64,000 nucleotides of DNA. Origin: Xenoacremonium recifei. Lineage: Eukaryota; Ascomycota; Sordariomycetes; Hypocreales; Nectriaceae. Location of the stretch: the NCBI GenBank assembly GCA_012184525.1, contig WOFQ01000026.1, positions 186,001-250,000 of the forward strand, written 5' to 3'. Shown here piece after piece: positions 11,538-21,874 of the stretch. The first letter of the stretch is position 1. Each line of letters starts with the position of its first letter. The position numbers were made by a program, and so were the translations under genes. Below the pieces are notes generated by a model. The model had not been told where the DNA came from, did no database searches, and saw only the letters and a list, made by a program, of their open reading frames with translations.

Positions 11538-13039
11538 ATGACTGAACCGCCACCAGAAGACTTCATTCGTCCAGATGAGGTGAGTTCACCGAAGGCCCCT
11601 GGCACTGCTAATGCCGCTCCCCTAACCTTGCGCATTAACGACTGATTACCCCTCATGTTTAGCTGGCAGACCGGCCCGAAGAAGACGAGGTATTTCGATC
11701 CACTAACGTGAAGAAGTGCTTAATTGACAGCGCGCTTAACAATAACCTGCACTAGGGTCTCGATTCAAGAAGCACAGCGTCGTCATTGACGTCGATCACA
11801 TCGACTATCCTTGAAGGTAAGGTTGGTGAAGGACGTCGCACATATGCGGTCTATGGCAAGGAAGGTAAGCAGTACCTGTGCATCTTCAAAGGAGCTCGGA
11901 ATTGCTAACATCAGGTGACCAGAATATGGGTTTCCAATGGATGGTCAGGAGCTGGACCGGATGGATGTCTGCCACGTGAAGTACCACGCTCTACTCAACA
12001 AGAAGCATTTTCTCTCACCCATCACCGACACGCCTCATCGCATTCTAGATCTGGGTTGTGGAACTGGTGAGCCTCGGCAGCGTTGGATCGAGACTTAGGC
12101 TCGTGAAGCTTACCATATGGACAGGCATCTGGTCGGTAGATATTGCAGACATGTTCCCCAGCGCCGAGGTATCAATGATAGCCGATTTTCCTCGAATAAT
12201 CAACTCTAACAAATTGTAGGTCGTGGGTGTTGACATCGCGCCCACTCAACCAGATTGGTACGACCCTCAAGCGGAACTTCAGCAGCATTATTTCTAACAA
12301 TCTTCAGGGTTCCTCCCAACTGCCATTTCGAACTTGACGACATTGAGCAGCCCTGGACTTGGCAAGAAAATACCGCAGATCTCATCTTCTCAAGAGATTT
12401 AATCCTCGCCATCCGAGACTTCCCCAAGCTTATCGATCAGTCTTACAAGTAACTCGCGCGTCCAGCCCCAGATGTCGTAAGAGCTAATTATGTATCCAGG
12501 CATCTTAAGCCAGGCGGTTGGCTCGAGTTCCATTGCGTCACTGGTGTGCTATGCAGCGATGATAACAGCATACCCAAGGATAGCAAGTTTCAGGCCTTTT
12601 CTGACAACCTTTCCGCCGCATGCGTGAAGTTCGGAACTCCAGTGGATGACCCGGCTCGCTGGAAAGGCTGGTTCGAGGCGAGAGGTTTCGAAGATGTTGA
12701 ACAGACCATCTTCAAGCTTCCCTGCACGCCATGGCCTAAGGATCAGAGACTTAAGCTACTCGGAATGTGGGAGCAGCAGAGTCTGCTAGAGAACTTGGAG
12801 GGCTTGACGATGCGTCTATTTGTGCAAGGGCTAGGGTGGACTGAGGAGGAAGTCCTCGTCTTCGCTGCCTTGGTAAGAAAGGATCTCCGAAATCTAGCTT
12901 TGCACGGATACTGGCCATTGTAAGTTATTTCTACTTCACCTACTCTGTCTGTTTGATAACTTTGGTAACGATGAGAAGCTATGTTGTTCGTGGTCGCAAG
13001 CCAATGGCAAAAGATAGGTCAGGGGATAAGTCTGACTGA
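11538..13039 (+). CDS. LaeA-like class I methyltransferase (copy 1)
   Basis: SAM-dependent methyltransferase of the large fungal LaeA/Llm group; founding member LaeA is a nuclear regulator of secondary metabolism, but most relatives are uncharacterised. Nine exons were assembled: 11538-11579, 11663-11689, 11756-11864, 11923-12066, 12125-12168, 12220-12257, 12308-12448, 12500-12919 and 12979-13039, giving 341 aa with consistent phases. The SAM motif ILDLGCGTGIW is followed by VVGVDIAPTQPDWVPPN, then HLKPGGWLEF (motif III region). The C-terminus closes with FYVVRGRKP, the family's usual ending. The N-terminus is short and acidic, with no long disordered regulatory region. It is paired with the O-methyltransferase by a shared promoter and is a paralogue of the gene at 16054. 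Confidence 0.88.
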
Positions 13040-13539
13040 AGTGCGGGGTGTGGAGCCTCAAAGACGGTGAAGGGTGGCCATGATCAGGATTATTATGAAG
13101 ATTACGCTCGAAAGCTCCGATGTCGAAAAAATGTGTCCATTTTTCTACAAATTCAGGGATATCAGGTGGAAATATTTTGATGTTTTTATCTGCAGTCGTT
13201 GATGTCGTGTTCTTTTGAAAGTTCCAGCGGCGCGAGGCATGTGAAGGCCTTGCCTCTTCCAGGAACCCACTAGCAAATTGTGCATCAGTAGAACTGTAGT
13301 CTCTTCTCTCCCGCCAGCTAGACACCGTGAAAATCCGATATCATTTGTCGCCCTAAGGTTGACACGATATGTTTGGTCCACGTCCGCTAGCTCCCGCTGA
13401 GGGGTTACCAAGGAGCCGACAGAAAGCGTTTCCGAGTTCGGGCATCCTTCGCGCTGATACTACTGTAGATCCCCAGTGACTCAACTAGAACAAGTCACGA
13501 GATTCAGCAAGAGCTAGATATAAGGAGCGAGGACGGCCC
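13040..13539. other. intergenic, MCT promoter
   Basis: 500 bp between the LaeA-like gene and the MCT transporter, both on the + strand. It contains the 3' end of the first and the promoter of the second. The small reverse-strand frames here show no domain. Confidence 0.4.
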
Positions 13540-15104
13540 ATGCCGTTGAGAAACTTTGTTTGTCCATCTACGAATAAGGCCAACATCGCAGCGCCCAGAA
13601 CACCCCAGGCTATGGCGGGTGAACACGAAGCAACTCAAACTCAGGTACGAGTCGACAGTTATGAGTTGCAGTCCATCTACGAGGAAGCTGTCACTCCTTT
13701 GGACGACAGCGAGTTGAGGAACTTGGCAACAGTTGAGCCTGTTCCTCCAAACGGCGGCTATGCCTGGATTTGCACCTTAAGCGTGTTCCTGATCAATTGC
13801 CATACCTGGGGAATCAACGGCGTAAGTTCCCCGGACTACGATCCCGGAAGCTCCGGCTTGCTAATCAAAGCATTGTTCAGTCGTGGGCTGTGATCATGGC
13901 AGATCTTTCGCTTAATTCAAACACCATCAGAGGCTCCCCCCTCGAATTTGCGCTGGTGGGAGGGCTCTCTATTTCCCAAGCCCTATTTGTCTCTCCCATT
14001 GTGAACAGCTTGGTGAAGAGAATTGGTCTCCAGTTCACACTCTTGATTGGCGCAGTACTCACATTTGTCTCTCTCCTAACTGCGTCATTCTCAACTAAAA
14101 TATGGCATCTCTTCCTCAGCCAAGGCTTCTGTTTTGGTTGGGGAATGGGATTGCTGTATGTCGGTGCCACTGCATCTCTCCCATCTTGGTTCTCTACCAA
14201 GCGTAGTTTTGCAGTTGGCGTAGCATCTTCAGGAGCTGGCTTTGGTGGATTGATTTACAGTCTTGTCACCAACAGCACCATCCAGAAGTTTGGTGTGCCC
14301 TGGACGTATCGGATCCTGGCTTTTTGCAGCCTTGGGGCCAACCTGCTTGCTGCTGCGCTGATGCGCGAGTCAGGCGGTAGACAACATCAAGCAACTCCGG
14401 GGAGGTTTGGATTCCGCGTCAAAGATTTTGGACGTATCGAAGTGCTGCTCATGATATTCTGGGGCGTGGCAACTGAGTTTGGATATATCGTGCTGCAGTA
14501 TTCTATTCCCAGTTACGCAGCGTCTATCGGCCTCACACCAACTCAGGGATCCATTGCTAATGCCCTTCTCAGTCTGGGACTGGTTCTTGGGAGACCAGTC
14601 GTCGGGCACGTTAGCGATATGCTCGGTCGTCTCAACATGGCTCTCGCAATGACCCTTGTCTGTGTGGTTCTTTGCTTGGGTCTTTGGATCCCAGCACAGT
14701 CGTTCCCTCCCTTGGTCGTCTTTTCCCTGCTTGTTGGTGCCGTTTGCGGGACATTCTGGTCTACAATCACTCCTGTCCTTGCCGAAATTGTGGGCTTGCA
14801 GAGATTGACTGGTACATTTGCCGTTATCTGCCTCGCTCTTGTCCCGCCAACTACTCTCGCCGATGCTGCGGCGATGCAACTTGTCACTACCGGGGCTCAA
14901 GGCGCTATCTCATTCCTCCGAGCACAGATATTTGTCGGTTGCATGTTCTTTGTTGGGGCACTCAACCTTTGGCTTTTGCGCTCTTGGAAGGTCTATCACT
15001 CGGACACAGACAACCACGATAGAGAGGAAGGTGGAGGCCGTAGCTCCCGACTGCGTTTCTCATGGCTCACCCCAAGACACCTATTCCGAATTTGGTATGT
15101 TTGA
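13540..15104 (+). CDS. MFS transporter, monocarboxylate (MCT) type
   Basis: Membrane transporter of the MFS monocarboxylate-porter family (fungal Mch/riboflavin-type permeases). Two exons, 13540-13821 and 13881-15104, give 501 aa. The N-terminal cytoplasmic region of about 75 aa ends in the family signature PPNGGYAWICTLSVF at the start of TM1. The later LFLSQGFCFGWGMGLLYV and RSFAVGVASSGAGFGGLIYS are standard MCT motifs in TM4-TM5. Twelve hydrophobic segments can be traced, and the C-terminus is charged. The segment after TM1 is somewhat short, so the splice of exon 1 to exon 2 is the least certain part. Cargo is unknown; position between two methyltransferase genes makes metabolite export or uptake plausible. 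Confidence 0.85.
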
Positions 15105-16053
15105 GAATCACTAAACGGCAACAAAAGGGGGACTCAGAATGATCACTAATAAAAATTGATGGGAGCTGGGTTTATTAATCATCGTATGAAAGTTGTCATA
15201 CATTCGGGAGTTTCCGCAACTGCTGGCGTAATACTGGCAAAGGGTTTCGCCAAGATATGAACATTGATACAAAATTGAACAATACAATAGATGGAGTCAC
15301 TGAGGAAGGCAATATAGGGTACACATAGTCATAATCATTCAATTCAATCCTTTCACTTAGTTTTGTCTTCTGCGGAAATCGTTTCGAATGACTTCCAGGG
15401 CGTATTTAGCAAGGTCTGAATGCTCGAAAAGGCAATGCCACTCGAGACTGAATTGATAATCCATACGCAAACGGCGGATATCTTAAATCCCCCGCATCCA
15501 TCGATTGATCGACGAGTTGGAGCTAGTGCTCCGGACCTAGGCGAGGCGCCACAATTGACAACATCTCGATTTCCATTCCATAGGCGATCAAAGTTTGGCC
15601 GCAGAGACAAGTTCGCACTGTAATGTTGATAATTACATAATCTCCTCGAGCCTTGCGCGATTCAAGTGGCTGACGCTCTCTTTCTAACGATGGATCATTC
15701 TTGGAACTGCAGCACCACACGGTAACAAGTGCACAAGCAGAAGCAAGGCGACTCAAGGTTTTTAGGTCACTAGCGAAATTCTTGAGGGAGAGCAGACACG
15801 GTTATCAGTCTCTCGTAGATATGATTTCAAACTGTGAGACAATACAGTGCGCCGAGTGCGCCTCCGGTTGAAATAGGGTAAGTCTGGCTGCCGCTCTTAG
15901 CTGAGACCTAACAGCGTCATCTGAACCGAGACAGCTGAGAGCTCATAAACTTTAATGATTTAATGATCCCCTTACCTCTCCACACTTGTTTCTCTACACC
16001 TCATCGAAACTCCACACTTTTGGAGTTCGAGGTTGGAGCCGGAGACCGTCAAA
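15105..16053. other. intergenic, nothing recognised
   Basis: About 950 bp between the MCT transporter and the second LaeA-like gene. Reading frames are short and patternless. Presumably it holds the transporter's 3' end and the promoter of the methyltransferase. Confidence 0.4.
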
Positions 16054-17531
16054 ATGGCCGACGCATCGAGAGCGGCCCAGATTGAGGTCGACACAGCTGT
16101 ACGTAGACGATCAATTCGTCAAGGGAATCAAGCTGACTGCCATATTCTGGGTTTCAGGTGGATTACAGCGACGTAGGGTCGTCCATGGACGCTCGAATGT
16201 ACGAAATCCCCTCATCAGAGATGATAATGGCTCACCGTATCAGATCGACGTATACAGCGTCCCTCAGCCCGAGTGTCGTGGACTATCCCATGGAACATGG
16301 CCGACGATATCATGCGTTTCGCGGAGGGTGTAGGTGCTTGGTACTATCTTGGGAGCCTAAGGCTAATATTTTTCAGCGTATCTCCTCCCAAATGATGAGG
16401 TAGGAAACGATTTTCTGCCATGCAATATCTTGAATGCTGAAGACTCTATCAGCTAGAAATGCACAGGCTCGATTTAACTCACGCCCTGATGACCAAGATT
16501 CTTGGAAATGAGCTGTATATGGCCCCAATTAAGATGGAACAGGTCCATCGAATTCTTGACATTGGAACGGGGACTGGCATATGTAAGTATCTCACTAAAC
16601 TCATAGAGATTTTAACGATTTTGACCGTTCATCTCAGGGGCAATGCAGATTGGGGACGAAAATCCGAACACATTTGTAACCGATCCCGCAGGATGCTCGT
16701 AATTCGAAATCGTCTGACTAGCTCTACCTAGGTTCTCGGTAATGATTTGAGTCCAATTCAGCCAGACTGGTAAGTCCCATCACTGCTCCGAGCCAGAAGT
16801 TGAAACGAGGCATGTGCTCACCAAGGTGATTAGGGTTCCTCCAAATGTCAAGTTTGAAGTAGATGACGTTGAAAGTCCCTGGATGCATGACTGCCCGTTT
16901 GACTTCGTCTTCTGCCGGTGTATGGCAGCCTCTATTCTCGATTGGCCGAAGCTTGCCAAGAATGTTTATGAGTATGTAATCAGATTTTGATGCGTTCAAT
17001 AGATTCACGGACTAAAATGCGACACAGCAACCTGAGACCGGGTGGATGGGCCGAGTTCCAAGACTTTGACTTCCTGTTTTATTCAGAAGATGGGTCATTG
17101 ACAGAGGATCATCATACTATGATTTGGATCAATACCCTGACTTCCGGCACGAGATCTATAGGCAGGGAACCTTGCCCGGGCCCCAAGCTTTCAGATTACG
17201 CTGCAGGAGCTGGTTTCGCTAATGTGACTCACCATTTGTTCAAGGTGCCAATTGGCCCATGGGCAAAGGACGCGAGGCTCAAAGATATTGGAATGTGCAA
17301 CTTGGCTCAGATCTTTGACGGCCTGGAAGCCTTCTCGCTAAGGCTGTTCTGCAACGTTCTTAAATGGTCTGAGCAGGAGGTCATGGTGCTGCTTGCCAAA
17401 GTTCGACAGGAACTGAGGACAGGGAAAATCCACGCACAAATTGACTTGTAAGTTCCACGGCTTCAAGGCTTGAATGCGCTGACCGAGTCAATAGCCATGT
17501 GGTGTATGGACAGAAGCCTGGAGGATATTAG
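16054..17531 (+). CDS. LaeA-like class I methyltransferase (copy 2)
   Basis: Second LaeA/Llm-group methyltransferase. It was invisible as one frame because it is cut into nine exons: 16054-16098, 16158-16329, 16377-16399, 16453-16582, 16638-16675, 16732-16769, 16834-16971, 17028-17447 and 17495-17531. The product is 346 aa. Motifs in order: YHAFRGGSYLLPNDELEMHR, SAM motif ILDIGTGTGIW, VLGNDLSPIQPDWVPPN, NLRPGGWAEF, and the terminal FHVVYGQKPGGY. The last five exons match copy 1 in phase and length (38/44, 38/38, 138/141, 420/420, 37/61), so the two are duplicates that have diverged. The small 23-nt exon 3 and the exon 5/6 junction are the riskiest calls. It is convergent with the GFA-fold gene at 17660 (128 bp). 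Function inferred from family only. Confidence 0.83.
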
Positions 17532-17659
17532 GCCACTGTATGTGCGGGAATTCGAAGGACATGGACAAGAAAGATACCTGCATAACGTTTTGTTTTATCA
17601 TCCGTTTAGAAGATGCCTTCTCACTGGAGCTCTCCCTGCTGGATTATGAACAGTTTCCA

Positions 17660-18291
17660 TCATCCTAAGCTATCATGCAGACCATCAGCGCCTTCCTGTT
17701 GATACTCCGTCCCACCTTTTAATAGATCTGTGACTCCATGTATAGCATTCTCCAACCAGAACTGCGTGCCATTCGGAGTTGCCAGAGTCTTGCCCACGGT
17801 TTCCTCTTGCAAAAAACATTTCTCATCAATTGTTCCGAGATAGAGATCGAAAGTACTTCTATCCTCCTCTGAGCGCCAAATGAGTGACGTGCCGCAATTG
17901 TTGCAGAATCCTCGAAGCCGACCTGGTGAGGAAGTATATTCTTTGTAGTGAGAGAACGTCTGCAGTTCAGGTGTGAACTGCGAGGGGTATACTACAAGAA
18001 ACTGGGCCACGAGAGATGAAGTCCACTTCCGACACATAGTGCCTGGATACCTATGTTAGATCCATGTCACAACACCAGGCCTTATGATCAAAAAGGATGG
18101 TTTATGCATACATTGACACGAAGATGACTAGACCGACTCATCAGCAAGCTTCCTTTTTCCAAACGAGGGAATCTTACCACGGGCGGCCATGGATGATCTT
18201 TGTTGAATGCTACGGTGTAGCGAATAGCCTCACATAGGCAGCCACCAGAAATTGAGGAAGGTGCGTTGGCAGCATCCTTGTCTAGTGTCAT
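17660..18291 (-). CDS. GFA-fold (DUF636) zinc protein
   Basis: Small zinc-binding protein of the GFA/CENP-V superfamily. Three exons, 18291-18178, 18127-18112 and 18042-17660, give 170 aa. The 16-nt middle exon is required to rebuild the first zinc cluster: GGCLCEAIRY, then SSSCQC joined to TMCRKW, then GFCNNCGTSLIW. The acceptor at 18043 is chosen because it gives the canonical CxCxxCR motif; an alternative AG seven bases upstream would disrupt it. The mid region FLVVYPSQF and the YLGTIDE strand match the fold. Many such proteins have no shown formaldehyde activity, so the biochemical role is open. It shares only the fold with the gene at 6624, not close similarity. Confidence 0.83.
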
Positions 18292-19453
18292 TGCGAGGAG
18301 TCTCGATCTCGATCCTGGTTTGCGAGATGGCGGGCTGAGGGGCGGCAGTTGAGGTCTAAAATAAGCGAGGGCGGTGGAATCTGTTCCTGGTCAACAAGGC
18401 CCGAGCAGAATTTATAAGACGCTGGTTTTGAGACGGAACGTGTTGATAATTCTCCCGAGGGGAGTAAGGAAGCAAAGTTACAAACGAAAACGGAGAAACA
18501 ACTTTGTAAACACAGGGAAGAGTAGGGGAAGTTTTACATGAGTCATGAGTTCTACACAGCACTCAATATGCCCAAATGACATCGGTCGCTTGCACGCCCT
18601 ACGCCCTATGAAAGACATGAAGAATTTCGAGCTTTAAATCCAGTGACTCTTAACTAATATAGGTATGCCACATTCACAAATAATCCATTATTGTGCATTC
18701 CCGGTGCCTGAACCTCTCATTATCGAGCATGTCCCAGCTACTCAAGGTCATGCTAGAGACGTTACATTTCCTCATGGTCACCAGGGCCAGGGCAAGGGAG
18801 CTGGTCAAGAACTATAATTGGCCCCCGAGCTTGAAGATAAGAGTATCTCCAGCCAATCTCGAAATTATTTCTAAGCTCTCGAAGTTTAGCCGGCCAGATG
18901 TGCTCACCCAATCCAGCTGTTCTCGGGTACTCTGTCCGCATCAAGCATCCAAGTTGGTCAGTTTAAGGCCACTTCCGTGACAGGGAGAAGTACCCCTGTC
19001 ACATGCAGTACCATTCATGGACTGCACTTGAGAATAACTGGTGATTGCAAAGGTTCAAAATATCACAGGCTCTGTTAAGTGGATGATCATGCCCGGCATC
19101 TCCGTGGTGAATCGATATTTCTTGGCGTCCGCCTCGGTTGGAGATCCGCGACTGTGGAGAAAGCCTCTCGGTACCAAAAGGGCAAACAAGAGACAAGAGG
19201 TTGTCTGCAAGGCAAAAGAAACGACGAGAATTGAGATGGAGTGGTCAAGGCTGAATGCAGTTCAGGTCGATACAAAATACCAAGACACGTGCCGTCTCGC
19301 AGCAGCAGTGGCAAGAACGGCCGGACCAGCGCTTGCCCGCCAAAGCCCAAGTCCCCCATCCCCACCATCACTAAATCTGCTCGACGCCAATTTTCATCCT
19401 CTGAATACCCTCAATCGCAACACGGCTGAGGCTTCAACACGCCCAAAGCCGAC
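18292..19453. other. intergenic, divergent promoters
   Basis: About 1.16 kb between the GFA-fold gene (-) and the Zn2Cys6 regulator (+), so both 5' regions lie here. Frames such as 19041-19457 (+) overlap the regulator's start in another phase and show no domain. No repeat or RNA gene seen. Confidence 0.4.
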
Positions 19454-21569
19454 ATGAAAAAGTCGATAGCGTGCGGCGCCTGTCGGTCCTCCAAGCGAAA
19501 GGTACTGAGTGCCAGCCCCGGATCTCCAGCGCCCCAGTGACTAACGCTCACGCTGCGCAGTGCATCCACTCCGGCGAGCCGCCTTGCACGCGCTGCCGAG
19601 ACCGCGGCGATGAGTGCATCTTCCCGCCCAAGGGCACGTCCTTCATCTTCCGCCGGTCGCGTCAGGAGCGGCTGCAGCGCGAGGCTGAGGCCGTAGTCTC
19701 TTCCAATGGCCCAGGCCTGGCTACCGATGCCGCAGTGCGCTCTGACGAGTGGCTGGAGGCGCGATCCCGGGCACTGTCCACCACAGATCCATTCGAGTTC
19801 CTCACAGACGAGGTAAAGAACAGCTACCTTCGGTGCTCCTATAAATGGTCGTTCCACCACATCCCCAACCTGCTCATTGAAATTCACGAGAAGTCGTTGG
19901 ACCAGGTGCTTGTCTGGGCGATGCTAGCCATCACGGTTCGGTAGGCTGTGATCTTGCCCAACCCTCTTGACGTGATAGCACTGACGCCCTCTCTAGCTTT
20001 TCCCAAGCTGCGCCTCCAGGGTACGCCAGCCAAATTGAAGCGAGCAATACGTTTGCTGTGCATGCGCGATCTCTCGTTCTCAACCAGGTCGACCAGCCAA
20101 GCTTGCACCGAGCCCAGGTGCTTCTCATGCTGACGGGCCATTCATGGGGTGCAGGCGAAGGGCGCAGGGCTTGGGTCTATCTCGGTATGGCCGTGCGGAT
20201 GGCCCAAGTTCTGGGACTCTTCGAAGAGAGTCCCTCAGTGCAGTCCCGCGACGCGTTTATCACTGCCGAAGAACGGAGGCGCACGGCGTGGACGTGCTTC
20301 CTCATGGACAGCCTTCTGAGCGGAGGGAAAGGACGCGATAGAATGCTTTCCGCCAAAAAGATGCGCATTCAGCTGCCTTGCCAAACCGAGAGCTTTAGCT
20401 TCGGGGAGGCTGTCACCTGCGAGCAGATTGACGGCTCCCGCATCGATGGTCCTTCCGTGAACCCTCCAGGAGGTCTAGGCATTGTGGCCTACAGCATGCG
20501 AGTGGCAGATATCTGGGGCGCCGTGGCAAAATGGGCTTGTTCGAGCCACGAACACGAAATGCCGCCATGGGAGCCGCAGTCTGACTTCCAGTACATCCTG
20601 TCGCGACTCGACGCGTGGAGGAATTCGCTACCGACAAGACTGCAGTACGATCTGTTTTCTCTGAGAGCTCATAGCGTATCGAATCAGGGGCAAGCATTCT
20701 GCTACATGCATTGCATCTACTTCATGTCCATCATATTCCTCTACCGATCATATCTGCCCGAAGTCGAGATGCAAAAGGCGCGAGTCGGTGACCCGAAGTG
20801 GGATCAATGGTCCAAATGGTCCAGCAAAAGGCTCGTCCAGGTTGCTGAGCAGGTCTGTCAGCTGCTCCAGGAGATGAGGGCTTTTGGCCTATACTTTCTG
20901 CGAGGGTTGGTCCCCTGGATCGGCTTCACCATCTACACGACCGTCGGCGTGCTGCTGTACTTTTACCATTTTCCTAACGTCGAAGATTCTGCCGATGAGA
21001 TCGAGATGCGTCGACAGCGCATTGTGGAAGGATGCCTCTTCCTCAAGGATATGAGGCAGGCGTGGCCTATGGCAGATAATTGGGTTTGTACTTGTTGACT
21101 TCGATTGTGCCCCAAGCTCAGCTAACAATGGCCGCAGCGCACGAATATCAAGAGGATGCAGATTTTCTACAACCACATCAAGACTGAAGGCGACCAAGCG
21201 GTAACTCCTAGTGAGAGACGTGAGATGCGCAACGCGATCATTGACTATGGCGCTTTGCAGCCTGATCCGGTGCAGCCTCCCGATGAGGATCACAACGGAA
21301 ACACGGTGCGGTCAAAGATTTCCTTCTTGTCCACCAGACCTGAGACTAACAGCTCATAGGACATACCTGATACTGAAATCATCCCGCAGTCGGCCCAGCC
21401 AGAGTTTGAACCACGGCCCATGGCATCCATTTCACCCGCCGATTATGATCTCTTCGACACGCAATTCGAGTTGGGCGTCGACATGCAAGCCTCATTTGCC
21501 GACGCCACTCAGGGCTTCTGGGAGAGCTTCCCGGGGAGCATGGATATCCAGGATCAGTCCCTAGGTTGA
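19454..21569 (+). CDS. Zn(2)-Cys(6) transcription factor
   Basis: Fungal binuclear-cluster DNA-binding regulator acting in the nucleus. Five exons, 19454-19501, 19561-19940, 19997-21083, 21138-21305 and 21360-21569, give 630 aa. The zinc cluster is split by intron 1: CGACRSSKRK joins CIHSGEPPCTRC, with spacing C-x2-C-x6-C-x7-C-x2-C-x6-C. A basic linker (FIFRRSRQERLQREAE) follows. The middle homology (fungal_trans) region includes GRRAWVYLGMAVRMAQVLGL and EERRRTAWTCFLMD. The C-terminus is acidic and aromatic (ADYDLFDTQFELG), as in activation domains. The gene ends 305 bp before the GH43 xylosidase on the same strand, so it may regulate that gene; this is inferred from position. Confidence 0.9.
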
Positions 21570-21874
21570 ATCACCACCGCAGAGTGGTAGTCTGAGCTGA
21601 TCCTCGGGTCACTCACGATCTCGGGGCCGGTTTCGGGGAACTGACCGTGCCCCTCCCCCAAACCTCCCCCGCAAGCCAAGCCGAGTTGCAGCATTCTGCC
21701 GCCCCGGCTAAATAGAAGCCCTGCGATCCCCCACTAACCAACCCCAAGGCGACGGGTAATGACTGGGTGAGTGTCTTAAAGATCAAGGGTCCCTTCAACT
21801 GAAGATATCTGAAGCTGTACTCGACATGATGTGAATCTCTAGTCGACGCAACGGCAGAAGCTATCCTCATCATC
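21570..21874. promoter_or_regulatory. short intergenic, GH43 promoter
   Basis: 305 bp between the Zn2Cys6 gene stop and the GH43 start. It must contain the regulator's 3' end and the whole proximal promoter of the xylosidase. No site is recognised with confidence. Confidence 0.4.
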
